64,000 nt of DNA, from NCBI RefSeq assembly GCF_009755725.1, contig NZ_CP046619.1, positions 3,100,001 through 3,164,000 of the forward strand, given 5' to 3'. The DNA is from Diaminobutyricimonas sp. LJ205 (lineage in GTDB: Bacteria > Actinomycetota > Actinomycetes > Actinomycetales > Microbacteriaceae). Of this stretch, positions 43,094 to 51,814 are shown in pieces. The notes below the pieces were generated by a model. That model worked only from the letters and a program-made list of their open reading frames with translations, was not told the DNA's origin and did not search any database. Position numbers and translations under genes: made by a program. Positions within the stretch are counted from its first letter, which is position 1. Each line of letters opens with the position of its first letter.

Positions 43094-43213
43094 ATGCAAC
43101 CCGAATCGCGACCCTGCCCGACCTGTGGGCGTTCCCTTTTGATCGGCGGGCCGCCGGGCCACAACTACTTGTACTGCACGCGCTGCGGAATCTCACTCCT
43201 CAACGTCAGGTGA
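43094..43213 (+). CDS. Small zinc-ribbon protein (39 aa)
   Basis: A 39-residue protein with two C-x2-C pairs (CPTC and CTRC) 20 residues apart, the pattern of a zinc ribbon. Weak ribosome site. Similar tiny zinc proteins occur at 14319 and 43561. The function is unknown. Confidence 0.5.
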   Translation: MQPESRPCPTCGRSLLIGGPPGHNYLYCTRCGISLLNVR

Positions 43214-43560
43214 GACGTAGGGAGCAGCCGGATGCCGCGTAGCATCAAAGCCGGTTCGGCACCGCGTCGGCCCATAACTCATGGTGTGTGCAACGATGCG
43301 GTGCCGAGCTCTCACATCTGAACGTGCTGACGGTTCCGCGATCTCGACCGCGTGCGCCGAGTCACGCGGGGTCCGTTTTGTCCCGGACAAGCGCTTGAGC
43401 TCGTAATAGGGAACGTCGTTCCCAGTGCCGGTCCCCAGGGTCGACGAGGTAAAACGACTACCAGCCTGACAGCGACCCCCGTGATCAGACCCGACCGAGC
43501 GGTCTGCCCCCATCAGGGTGGGTTCGCGCACGAGGCGGACGGAACGCCATTCCCGTCGAG
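43214..43560. other. No gene seen
   Basis: Between two small zinc-ribbon genes. No frame has protein-like composition or a ribosome site. Confidence 0.45.
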
Positions 43561-43770
43561 TTACCTCCGGCGAAAGATGGATGCCCAGGAACGTTTGCGG
43601 GTGGCCGACTGCACCTGGAGCGGTTCCGTCTCTGCTGCACCGGGGACGAACGTGACCCGCTTGCAAGTGGGGCAATCGATTATGAATTCGTGGACTGATA
43701 ATCCGGTGCCGAAGAAGGGATTGACGACCTTTCTTGCCAGAGCCTTACAAGCAGGGCACCGAGTCACCAT
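43561..43770 (-). CDS. Small zinc-ribbon protein (69 aa)
   Basis: 69 residues with CPAC near the N-terminus and CPTC at 33-36, a zinc-ribbon with a 24-residue insert, plus a basic C-terminus (RKRSWASIFRRR) that could bind nucleic acid or membrane. Starts at 43770 (ATG). Not assigned to a family. Confidence 0.6.
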   Translation of the reverse strand: MVTRCPACKALARKVVNPFFGTGLSVHEFIIDCPTCKRVTFVPGAAETEPLQVQSATRKRSWASIFRRR

Positions 43771-44188
43771 GGAACTGTACCCCGTATTGGCGCGGTACCC
43801 CTCGAAAGCGGGAATGAGTCCAAGCCGCTTGTACCCCTAGGCTTGGCCGTCGTTCGCCTTTTCCCCGAGAGGTTCCCCCAACCCTTGCGCGGTCCCGAAG
43901 GCGGACGGGTAGTTGGCTTCGTCCCGCGTCTTGTCGGTGCATTCGGGTTGCCCGCGACGCGGGACGAAGCCCCACAGCGCTACCCCGAGGCAACGCGTCG
44001 AGAAGGCCGCACTGGACTCCACTCCCTAGAGCGAAGCGGCTCGGGCGCCTAGGGCAAGGCCACAGTTTCCGGCCACGTAACTCTCCCTTGACTCACCGCG
44101 GAGCGAGGGTGACACTGGCGGCCCGACCTGTTGCGAGGCCCCGTGTGAGCCATGAGAAACCGCGGGTCGGCGCCGTGACGGAGGAGCC
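43771..44188. other. Long intergenic region with an inverted repeat
   Basis: No gene seen between the divergent starts at 43770 and 44189. It contains the 16-bp inverted repeat at 43915-43971, reported separately. Confidence 0.5.
43915..43971. repeat. Perfect 16-bp inverted repeat between divergent genes
   Basis: GGCTTCGTCCCGCGTC (43915-43930) pairs with 43956-43971, with a 25-nt loop. Because both flanking genes point away from it, it is not a terminator of either; it could be a regulatory site or an element remnant. Confidence 0.7.
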
Positions 44189-46378
44189 ATGACTTACGCG
44201 GAGCCAGGCGTTGGACGGCAGTCTCTGAGCCTCCGAGAGCCACTGAGCAGATCCCGAGTCGCCATCGGTCTTATGGCGTGTGTCGCCGTGGCGGCGCCCG
44301 CGGCCGTGGTCGCGATGGGCGGTATGCGGGCGGAGGTCGTCGCACGGTATCCGGGGCACGCAACACAGGGCGTTCCGGGTTCAGCAGAGATCCATGTGCA
44401 GTTAGGGCTTGGATGGCTCCACGCCCACAAGGACTACGACATTGAAGTCACCGGGTCAGACGGGCAGATCGTCGAGGGACACAGTGACCTGGACGAGAAC
44501 GGAGTGTTGTCCTTCACTCCCGAACACCCCCTGCACGCGGGGCAGTTTGCGGTAGAGGTCCACCAGCACGAATCACCGTCGTCCGAGAGGAACATCCTCG
44601 ATTCCTGGACTATCACCGTGGAGCCCGCGCCGAGTCTCTCCGACGGCTCCGGAGGCAGCATCCTGCTGGTTGCGCGAGAAGGGACCAGGGATGCCTATGT
44701 CGCCGAGATCCTGCGGGCCGAGGGATTCACCGGTTTCGTCACGGTGACGCCCGAGCAGGTGTCAAGCGACCTGCTGGCGGGGCATGCAGTCGTCATCCTC
44801 GGCGCCATGAGTTCCACAGGACAGCACCTTCCCGACGTGGAGTCCTGGGTGCTGGCCGGCGGTGAGCTGATCACCATGAAGCCGGAAGGGCGACTGGCCG
44901 AGCTGGCTGGGCTGGAGCCGAACGCCGAGACGCTCGAGGACGCCTATCTGGAGATCGACACCACACAGACCCCGGGAGACGGTCTCACGGCCGAGCGCAT
45001 GCAGATCCATGGAGACGCGTTGCTGTACACCCGCGGGCCGGAAAGCCAAATCGTCGCGACCCTGTGGTCTGGTCAGGAGCGCTCCAGCCGGGACCCCGCG
45101 CTAACGCTGACAGAAGTCGGTGCCGCCGGCGGGCATATAGCCGTCTTCAGCTACGACCTGGCGACCTCGGTCATGTATACCAGGCAGGGGAACCCGGCCG
45201 CCGCAGGGAAAGAGCGTGACGGGTCGGCCCCCATCCGGCCGAATGACCTCTTCATGGGATCAGACGGTGAACCCGACTACCTCGATCTGTCCAATATCGG
45301 CATTCCCCAGGCTGACGAGCAGATGCGGCTGCTGAGCAACGTGCTGGTGGAACTGCACGGAGACACGTCCCCGCTGCCGCGGTTCTGGTATCTGCCCAAT
45401 GGTGAGAAGGCGGCATTGGTGATGACTGCAGACGACCACGGGACCGAGGGCGGGACCCGCCAGTCCTTCGATCGAATGCTCTCCCTGGCCAAGCCCGGAT
45501 GTGATGTCGAGCGGTGGGAGTGCCCGCGAGCAACTTCTTGGATGTCCTTATCGACGCCAGTCACCGCAGCAGAGGCGAAGCATTACACCGATCTCGGATT
45601 CGATCTGGGGGTGCACGTCTCCACGGGGTGTGCGGACTGGACCGAGGAGTCACTCGGCGCGGCGTTCGCGACTTCCATGCTGGAATTCCGCAGAAGGTAT
45701 CCCGCCCTTCCCGGCCAGACGGGCCACCGCCTGCACTGTATCGCCTACAGCGATTGGTTGGGCCTGCCGATTGAGGAACAGCAGTGGGGTATGCGCCTCG
45801 ATATGAACTACTACAACTGGCCACCGGACTGGATCCAGGACCGGCCCGGATACATGACCGGTTCGGCAATGCCCATGCGGTTCAGCGACGAGAACGGCCG
45901 AATGCTCGATGTCTTCCAGCAGGAGACACATCTGGTGAATGAGACCTGGAAGGGATCCACTCTCGCCATCGAGGAGTTGATCAATGCAGCCGAGGACGAA
46001 CGCGGCTACTACGGGGTGTTCGGCACCCACTACGACTTCAGCGATGACTTTGATCAGAAGCTGATGAACGTCGCTATCCGGAGGGATGTGCCGATGATCT
46101 CCGCGCAACAGCTGCTCGACTTCACCGAGGGGCGCCATGCGTCATCGTTTATGAACGTGAAGCAGACCGGTGTCGGCGACGTGACGTTCGACGTCGACGT
46201 GGATCCGCGGGCCGACGACCTGCTCACCGGCATGCTGCCGGTGCACTCTGGCGACAGGGTCTTGACGTCGCTCACGGCACACGGGGAACCGGTTGATTAC
46301 GACGTCAAACGCATCAAGGGGATCCGCTACGCCTTCTTCGAGGTGGATGACCTCCGCTATGAGGTCGGATATCGCTGA
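44189..46378 (+). CDS. Secreted polysaccharide-deacetylase-like protein
   Basis: 729 residues, ATG 44189 after GGAGGAG. One N-terminal membrane segment/signal (about 26-45), an Ig-like (CopC/SbsA-type) domain around 60-150, a glutamine-amidotransferase-like region in the middle (SILLVAREGT to VVILGAMSS), and from about 405 a NodB-like segment: ALVMTADDHGTEGGT (the first D-D-H motif) and DLGVHVSTGC. A C-terminal beta domain follows. It likely acts on cell-surface or external polysaccharide. The deacetylase call rests on these motifs. It has no obvious partners. Confidence 0.65.
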   Translation: MTYAEPGVGRQSLSLREPLSRSRVAIGLMACVAVAAPAAVVAMGGMRAEVVARYPGHATQGVPGSAEIHVQLGLGWLHAHKDYDIEVTGSDGQIVEGHSDLDENGVLSFTPEHPLHAGQFAVEVHQHESPSSERNILDSWTITVEPAPSLSDGSGGSILLVAREGTRDAYVAEILRAEGFTGFVTVTPEQVSSDLLAGHAVVILGAMSSTGQHLPDVESWVLAGGELITMKPEGRLAELAGLEPNAETLEDAYLEIDTTQTPGDGLTAERMQIHGDALLYTRGPESQIVATLWSGQERSSRDPALTLTEVGAAGGHIAVFSYDLATSVMYTRQGNPAAAGKERDGSAPIRPNDLFMGSDGEPDYLDLSNIGIPQADEQMRLLSNVLVELHGDTSPLPRFWYLPNGEKAALVMTADDHGTEGGTRQSFDRMLSLAKPGCDVERWECPRATSWMSLSTPVTAAEAKHYTDLGFDLGVHVSTGCADWTEESLGAAFATSMLEFRRRYPALPGQTGHRLHCIAYSDWLGLPIEEQQWGMRLDMNYYNWPPDWIQDRPGYMTGSAMPMRFSDENGRMLDVFQQETHLVNETWKGSTLAIEELINAAEDERGYYGVFGTHYDFSDDFDQKLMNVAIRRDVPMISAQQLLDFTEGRHASSFMNVKQTGVGDVTFDVDVDPRADDLLTGMLPVHSGDRVLTSLTAHGEPVDYDVKRIKGIRYAFFEVDDLRYEVGYR

Positions 46379-46589
46379 GCGCCAAACACACGGACGACGC
46401 CCATGGCTGCCCGTTCAACGTCCGTCATCCGGGAGTGGCCCCCATCCTGACTTTCGCCCTCGTTTCCGGAGTTGCTGTTTGAGCCGGTGCTGACCGACCC
46501 TGTCCAGATCACATTCAGCCGGCGGACTCGCTACTTCCACGAGCCACGGGAGGGGGTGTACAAAGGAGAGTGGAGCGAAGGAGCGCGAT

Positions 46590-47408
46590 ATGGCGACATC
46601 GGCATCAGGCGCCGCTCCCAACACGATCCTGCTGATCCACGGCTTTTGGGTCACGCCTCGCAGCTGGGAGCATTGGAAGCGGCACTTCGAGGCTAGGGGC
46701 TACACGGTGCTGACGCCCGCGTATCCAGGCTTCGAGGTTGAGGTCGAGGCGCTCCGCGCAGATCCGACTCCGATCGAGCAGCTCGAGGTGCCAGAGATCA
46801 TTGGCATGCTCGAGAAGATGATCGGGAAACTCGACCGCCCGCCCATCATCATGGGCCATTCCGCTGGTGGGGCTTTCACTCAAATCCTGCTCGACCACGG
46901 GTTCGGCGCGGCCGGGGTGGCGATTAACTCGGCGCCGACCGAGGGCGTGAAGGTAGTCCCGCTCTCTCAGATCAAGTCCTCGTTCCCCATTCTGAAGAAC
47001 CCTGCGAACCGGCATCGAGCGGTCGGCCTGACTCCGGAGCAGTGGTACTACGTGTTCGCGAACACGTTCAGCGAGGAGGAGTCGCTGGCACTGTACGAGC
47101 GGTACCACATTCCTGCCTCGGGCAAACTCTTCTGGGGGAGCGCGCTCGCGAACATCCATCCTGGGAAGGATGACACCTACGTCGACTACCACAACGACGC
47201 TCGGCCGCCCCTCCTGTTCATCTCGGGGAAGCAGGATCCTCTGTTCCCGCCGAAGGTGGGCCACTCGAACGTCAAGCACTACGAGTCGAACACGGTGACC
47301 GAGATCGTCGAGTTTGACGGACCACATCTGTTGCCTGCAGTTCCAGAGTGGGAGGCCGTCGCAGACTTCGCGCTCGACTGGGCCGTGAAGCACGCGACGA
47401 CTCGTTAA
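46590..47408 (+). CDS. Alpha/beta hydrolase
   Basis: 272 residues, ATG 46590 after AAGGAG. HGFW (oxyanion hole), nucleophile GHSAGG, acid in KQDPLF and His in DGPHLL are present, giving a full triad. It resembles the family of lipase/esterase-like hydrolases with unknown substrate in actinobacteria. It stands next to the TIR-like gene, 39 bp away on the same strand; cotranscription is possible. Confidence 0.88.
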   Translation: MATSASGAAPNTILLIHGFWVTPRSWEHWKRHFEARGYTVLTPAYPGFEVEVEALRADPTPIEQLEVPEIIGMLEKMIGKLDRPPIIMGHSAGGAFTQILLDHGFGAAGVAINSAPTEGVKVVPLSQIKSSFPILKNPANRHRAVGLTPEQWYYVFANTFSEEESLALYERYHIPASGKLFWGSALANIHPGKDDTYVDYHNDARPPLLFISGKQDPLFPPKVGHSNVKHYESNTVTEIVEFDGPHLLPAVPEWEAVADFALDWAVKHATTR

Positions 47409-47447
47409 GCAATCGCCACCTGCGCAGCGAGCTTGTTGGGAGGGCAC

Positions 47448-48371
47448 GTGGACAAGCCGCGCATCTTCATAGGGTCCTCGGGAGGGCAAGCGAAGCTCGT
47501 CCAAGCCCTGACTCGGGGCCTCGGCGATGTCGCACAGGTGGATCCGTGGACGACATCCTTCGATCTCGGAAGTACCGCGATCGAACGGCTCGTCGAACTC
47601 ACCCGTGAGGTCGACTTCGCCGCATTCGTTTTCGCCGGCGACGACTGGACGAAAACCAGCACGACAACTCCGGCGACCGCAGCCGGCCAGCCCTCTCCGC
47701 GGGACAACGTCGTCTTCGAAGCGGGCCTGTTTGGAGGGGTTCTGGGCATGCGCCGGACTTTCATTCTTCATGCGAGGGCCGCGAAGCTACCGTCCGACCT
47801 GCTCGGCCTGACGTCCCTGCGGTATGAGGACGCGACGGGCACCGCAGAAGTGAAAGGCATGGTCAAGAAGCTTCGTGACGCGATCGAGAGCCAAGGCCGC
47901 GCAGCCCGCATCGAAGGCTGGTGGTGGCAGTTCGCGCTGACGGAGCGCAGCCGCGAACCGTCCGCGGTGAGCCTTCTCCGAATCTCGCGCGATCGTTCCG
48001 GGGCGTTGCAACTTGCCGGTCGGGCCTGGCGCGAGGACGGCGGCCTGTCGGCCCGGTATTGGAGTGAGGCGACGAAGGAGCGAACGGACGTGCCCGGCAT
48101 CTTCTTCTACTTCAGGGGTGAACGCCCGCGCGATCCTGACGCGCCGACAATCGAAGGCACCGGACAATTCCTGTTGGAGTCAGCCGATCGTGGTGCGGGA
48201 TACTTCACCACGCGCTCCGACCTTCACCCGGATGTGGAATCACGCACATCCGGCGTCGTCGTCCGCGCGGACAGCCAAGATGCGGACATCCTGGACTCGG
48301 GCGACAACGCGTCGCGCGCCGCGCTTCTTGCGGAGAGACTGGGCCGCTGGAAAGAGATCCTCGACTTCTGA
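47448..48371 (+). CDS. TIR-like (CAP12/PF10137-type) protein with C-terminal beta-barrel-like domain
   Basis: 307 residues, GTG 47448 after GGGAGGG. The N-terminal ~135 residues are a TIR-like domain: RIFIGSSGG start, FAAFVFAGDDW, and SPRDNVVFEAGLFGG with E91, the position of the NADase glutamate in this group. The remaining part begins EGWWWQFA (about 153) and shows a strand-rich G-x-W pattern with spaced glycines (LAGRAW, GIFFYFRGE, EGTGQFLLE), which suggests a small beta-barrel, perhaps lipocalin-like, that could sense a ligand. TIR-like proteins of this type act as effectors in cyclic-nucleotide signalling defence (CBASS, Pycsar-like). No cyclase is nearby. The barrel assignment is inference. 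Confidence 0.75.
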   Translation: MDKPRIFIGSSGGQAKLVQALTRGLGDVAQVDPWTTSFDLGSTAIERLVELTREVDFAAFVFAGDDWTKTSTTTPATAAGQPSPRDNVVFEAGLFGGVLGMRRTFILHARAAKLPSDLLGLTSLRYEDATGTAEVKGMVKKLRDAIESQGRAARIEGWWWQFALTERSREPSAVSLLRISRDRSGALQLAGRAWREDGGLSARYWSEATKERTDVPGIFFYFRGERPRDPDAPTIEGTGQFLLESADRGAGYFTTRSDLHPDVESRTSGVVVRADSQDADILDSGDNASRAALLAERLGRWKEILDF

Positions 48372-48524
48372 GTCGATACTGGACAGCCGCGCATCTCGAC
48401 GCTTCTCAACCTTGGGTCGGGGCGGCACGGCCGCTGCGCCACTGCTGCCCGCTCAGGGTCCGGCATCCGGTCCCTGACCTCGCTCTATTCGGCGACGTCG
48501 TGTGAACTGGATTGCTAAGCGCTC

Positions 48525-48570
48525 GAACGAGGGACACCCCGAGCAAAGCTGCTCGGGGTGTCCCTCGTTC
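48525..48570. terminator. Very strong bidirectional terminator hairpin
   Basis: A perfect 21-bp stem (48525-48545 with 48550-48570) and an AAGC loop, between two convergent genes (ends 48371 and 48582). It is the strongest hairpin of the window. Confidence 0.9.
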
Positions 48571-48581
48571 ATCGATGGGCA

Positions 48582-49517
48582 TTAGCCAAGAAGTGCGACT
48601 GCCCGTCCGGTGAGTTCGCCGCGCTCCAAGCGGGCCATGGCGTCCCCGATTTCATCAAACGTGACCGTCGTGACGTTCGACTTCACCTTGCCGGCCGCGA
48701 TCAGGTCGAGCACATCCGCAACGTCCTCTGGGGTTCCACCCAGGGAGCCGAGGTAGCGAACCTGCTTCAGGACCACGGCCTGCGATGAGATCGTTGCGTG
48801 TTCGCGGCCCAGGCCGATCTGGACGACTGTCCCACGATCGCCGATCACGTCGATAGCTTCGGCCGTGGTTGTGCCGAATCCCGCGTAGTCAACGATCACT
48901 TCAAGGTTCTTGTCGGCGAATTCAGTGATCGAAGTAGCGACCTGCACGTCGCCGTAGCCGCGGATGGTGTCGTGCACCTTCTCGTTGACCTCGGCGACAT
49001 AGACCTCCGCACCCATTCCAACCGCGAACTGGATGGCAAGCGACCCAAGGCCACCAGCACCGATGATGCCGAGCCTGGTCCCTTCCTTGACGCCGCCGAC
49101 CTTCAGCGCATGAATCGAAGTCATCCCTGCATCGGTTGCCGGCGCAGCCTGCTCCCACGGAACTCCGTCGGGGAGCGGCACGATGAGTTCCGCTGGAACC
49201 ATCACCTGTGAGGCAAATCCACCGTGGTACCGGGTTCCAGGGCCGTCCTGGTGACCTGCGGCCGCAACCTTCTGGCCGGGTGAGAACTCGGTGACGCCCT
49301 CGCCAACGCTGGCAATGGTTCCCGCGATTTCATGGCCGAGGGTGATCGGCCGGTATCCGACGTAGTGGGTCAGGGTTCCGTCGAGGTAGCTGACGTCGGT
49401 GTGGCAAAGCCCGGCGGCTTTCACGTTGATCACTACCTGGCCGGGGCCGGCAGTCGGCGCCTCGACATCCTTCAGAGTAAGTGGCTGTTTCGCTTCAATC
49501 AGCTGCCATGCCTTCAT
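48582..49517 (-). CDS. Zinc-dependent alcohol dehydrogenase
   Basis: 311 residues, medium-chain dehydrogenase. Catalytic zinc residues C38 and H-E of GHE (LGHEIAG), Rossmann motif GAGGLGS. The structural four-cysteine zinc loop is absent and the segment there reads AAAGHQDGPGT, as in shorter family members. Probably converts primary alcohols to aldehydes with NAD(P). Convergent with the TIR gene. Confidence 0.9.
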   Translation of the reverse strand: MKAWQLIEAKQPLTLKDVEAPTAGPGQVVINVKAAGLCHTDVSYLDGTLTHYVGYRPITLGHEIAGTIASVGEGVTEFSPGQKVAAAGHQDGPGTRYHGGFASQVMVPAELIVPLPDGVPWEQAAPATDAGMTSIHALKVGGVKEGTRLGIIGAGGLGSLAIQFAVGMGAEVYVAEVNEKVHDTIRGYGDVQVATSITEFADKNLEVIVDYAGFGTTTAEAIDVIGDRGTVVQIGLGREHATISSQAVVLKQVRYLGSLGGTPEDVADVLDLIAAGKVKSNVTTVTFDEIGDAMARLERGELTGRAVALLG

Positions 49518-49668
49518 TTCAGAACCTACCTTTTACGCTCGAGATCCCGAGGAATTGCGACGTCGCGGCGAAGTCCGACCGTGACGTTTGCTCCTTCTGG
49601 ACCTGCACCGGATTGCCCCGACGCCGATTATGTGACGGAATGGTTCGCCGTCACATATATGCAACCGT

Positions 49669-50397
49669 ATGAAGTCGGTTCTATTCCAAACCAGTCCCCG
49701 AACGGCTCGAAGAACCCTGCCGACCTCGCTACTTGAACGGACCACCACCGGCCGTCATACCTGTCTGGCCGTGCCTGTCGGTCAGATCTGGTGGGGCCTC
49801 ACCGACCCTGAGGCGCTGCCATGCTGGCTGGGCAAGCTGACTTCCGGCACCTTCGTTGTCCACCATTCCGTGACAATTCAGCACGCTGAAGGGTATCTCT
49901 GCAGAAGCCTCATTCAGGAGTGTGAGCCGAAACGACTTCTCAGCATGACGTGGGAGTTACCGGACGAACCACCCTCCCAGGTGAGGATTGTGCTGACTCC
50001 GGCCGGCGAGTCAACGCACGTTGCGCTGAAACACGACGGTCTCGGGGACAACGCTGCTGGCTACCTGCCCGGCTGGCACACACACCTTCTCTACCTTGAA
50101 GCGCTGCTCCTGGGCCAGCCCCGCTCCATGGTCCACTTCTGGTCCACATATGACGGACTCACCGACTCAAAAGGTTTGGTGAGCGCCGGCCACGGCCGAC
50201 TGTGTGTTTGTGGGGTGACGCTGACGCCGACACAATCCCGCCGTTCCACATTGAGCGGGGCCTTCGCAGAATTGCGGGCACACGTCGCACTGCAGGCGAA
50301 AGGGCCGGTCAGCCCAGCTGCGGATTCCGCGGCGCGCGACGGTGCGGAGGGAGCGGCACCGCTTTCGCCGCGGTCACATCGTCCAGCCGGATGGTGA
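49669..50397 (+). CDS. SRPBCC/AHSA1-type protein, possibly degraded
   Basis: The central part reads as an activator-of-Hsp90-ATPase homolog-like SRPBCC domain: PVGQIWWGLTDPEALPCW, then LSMTWELPDE, VRIVLTPAGESTHVALKHDGL and WHTHLLYLEALL. A short stretch before PVGQIW that is present in most members looks shortened, and the last ~70 residues (after FWSTYDG) do not fit and overlap the next gene on the opposite strand. It may have an internal deletion and a late stop, so the real functional state is uncertain. Confidence 0.55.
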   Translation: MKSVLFQTSPRTARRTLPTSLLERTTTGRHTCLAVPVGQIWWGLTDPEALPCWLGKLTSGTFVVHHSVTIQHAEGYLCRSLIQECEPKRLLSMTWELPDEPPSQVRIVLTPAGESTHVALKHDGLGDNAAGYLPGWHTHLLYLEALLLGQPRSMVHFWSTYDGLTDSKGLVSAGHGRLCVCGVTLTPTQSRRSTLSGAFAELRAHVALQAKGPVSPAADSAARDGAEGAAPLSPRSHRPAGW

Positions 50398-50548
50398 CTA
50401 GCCCGCGCCGCGTTTCCACCACACATTCATTGTCGCGGCACTCCCGCAGATAGACGACGGCGTCGGTGAAGCCGCCGGGAATCTGCTTGCGCACGGTCAT
50501 CCGTGTTCCCAGAGATGCATTGCGGATGAACTCGATGGCGCCAGACAT
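50309..50548 (-). CDS. SH3-like domain protein, Rv0428c-type
   Basis: 79 residues. LGTRMTVRKQIPGG, then ECVVETRRGLVTIRLDDVTAAK and VPLPP match the N-terminal SH3-like domain that precedes an acetyltransferase in Rv0428c-related proteins. Here the domain stands alone, so it may be a truncated gene or a free module. GGGGCC precedes the ATG. Confidence 0.65.
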   Translation of the reverse strand: MSGAIEFIRNASLGTRMTVRKQIPGGFTDAVVYLRECRDNECVVETRRGLVTIRLDDVTAAKAVPLPPHRRAPRNPQLG

Positions 50549-50825
50549 GGCCCCAGCCTAAACGCGTCCTCGCGCTCGGCTAAGGGCGCTTCAGCACGGC
50601 TCGACCTCGACCCACTCGTCGCCGATCGGCACGGCACCTCGACCATCGTCAACGGCCCCTTGAGTGCCCGTGCAGCTGCTCGTGGTGCGATTTCCGGTTC
50701 GTCAATGCTGGCTCTGCCGATGATTGATCCGCAGTCCGGCCCGTTCTCGAAATGGGCTGCCAAGTGTCGATTAATCAGCCACATCGGAGGAGGATTAAAG
50801 GACGTCCACCGTAAGGAGGCTGGTG

Positions 50826-51026
50826 ATGTGCTACTCGTGGCATGAGGATGTCGAGAAGAGTGTGCAGAACGATGTTGCTCAGGAAGATCTCCGGAGGACA
50901 GCGCCTGAAACGCGCCCGGAGACCCGGGTCCGGTCAGAACTTCTGAGATTCTGGACCGTCCGAGTTGGTCGGCGCGACCGCACGACCGAAGAGGCGACAG
51001 CGGACCGCATCCTCGAGAAGATTTAG
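50826..51026 (+). CDS. Small charged protein, function unknown
   Basis: 66 residues, ATG 50826 (codon MCYSWHED) after GGAGG with correct spacing. Very charged, helical. The start MCYSWHE with the C-terminal RILEKI resembles a small conserved protein of actinobacteria without known role. Followed by a strong hairpin. Confidence 0.6.
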   Translation: MCYSWHEDVEKSVQNDVAQEDLRRTAPETRPETRVRSELLRFWTVRVGRRDRTTEEATADRILEKI

Positions 51027-51036
51027 CGACAGGAGA

Positions 51037-51070
51037 CAGGTAGGCCTCGCCCACGGGCGAGGCCTACCTG
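51037..51070. terminator. Hairpin terminator after the small gene
   Basis: CAGGTAGGCCTCGCC (51037-51051) pairs perfectly with 51056-51070, loop CACG. 10 bp after the stop codon. Confidence 0.8.
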
Positions 51071-51278
51071 CACTATGCGCAGCCAATGTTCGACGATGCG
51101 GACCCCTAGCCAAACCTGGTGAAGCTGGTGAAGCGGCGTATGCCCAAGGGAAGGAGATCATCACGGTTTTTGCTCGCGAGATCCCCGTCGCCGGGCGCAA
51201 CGTGGCCGGTCATTCAGCCGGCAGCCCGACGGTCGAGGATCTACAACGGCCGTAGTGAATGATGACAAAGGAGCAGAG

Positions 51279-51638
51279 ATGACTACCGCATGGGAACCAT
51301 GGTCCTACCGCAAGACGGCCGCTCGTACGCCCGGGGCCGCCAGCCTGGTCGGCTACCACGTGCACGCCACCGACGGCGACATCGGCAAGATCGACGAGGC
51401 CACGGACGAGGTCGGCAGCAGCCGTATCGTCGTTGATACCGGCCCGTGGATCTTCGGCCGGAAGGTAATCCTTCCTGCCGGGACAATCGAACGCGTCGAT
51501 GACGCGGACGAGAAGGTCTACGTTGACCTGACCAAGGACCAGATCAAGGACTCTCCAGAGTTGGATGAGGCCGCCACCTTCGACGACGCCACCTACCGAG
51601 AGCGCCTCGGGACGTATTACGGCGGGTTCTACAGGTAA
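51279..51638 (+). CDS. PRC-barrel domain protein
   Basis: 119 residues. A PRC-barrel core is visible: GYHVHATDGDIGKIDEATDE, then SRIVVDTGPWIFGRKVILP and GTIERVDDADEKVYVDLTKDQI. ATG 51279 follows AAAGGAGC; an earlier in-frame ATG at 51255 exists. Such proteins occur in stress and envelope clusters and as RNA-binding adaptors. Confidence 0.88.
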   Translation: MTTAWEPWSYRKTAARTPGAASLVGYHVHATDGDIGKIDEATDEVGSSRIVVDTGPWIFGRKVILPAGTIERVDDADEKVYVDLTKDQIKDSPELDEAATFDDATYRERLGTYYGGFYR

Positions 51639-51814
51639 CCCCCTTAGCGGTCCCGGCTCCCGGCCGGGCACCGCGGGGCTTGGTCCCGTTAGCCGCCGTT
51701 GCCGTACCTGGTCCTCACCCTTGGGGCCAGACCTCGCCAACCTTCCTCCGGAGCCCGGCCCGCGAGTCCGTCAGAGGCCCGCTAGTCCGTCAGGCTTGAC
51801 CGAGATCCTGCCGG

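Noticed and set aside
42783-43142. Plus-strand frame of 119 codons with one hydrophobic segment
   Set aside because: No ribosome site, Arg-rich GC-driven composition in its second half, and overlap with a small zinc-ribbon gene in another frame.
50549-50825. Plus-strand open stretch around 50600-50800 resembling a regulator fragment
   Set aside because: No recognisable motif, no start with a ribosome site; left as noncoding.
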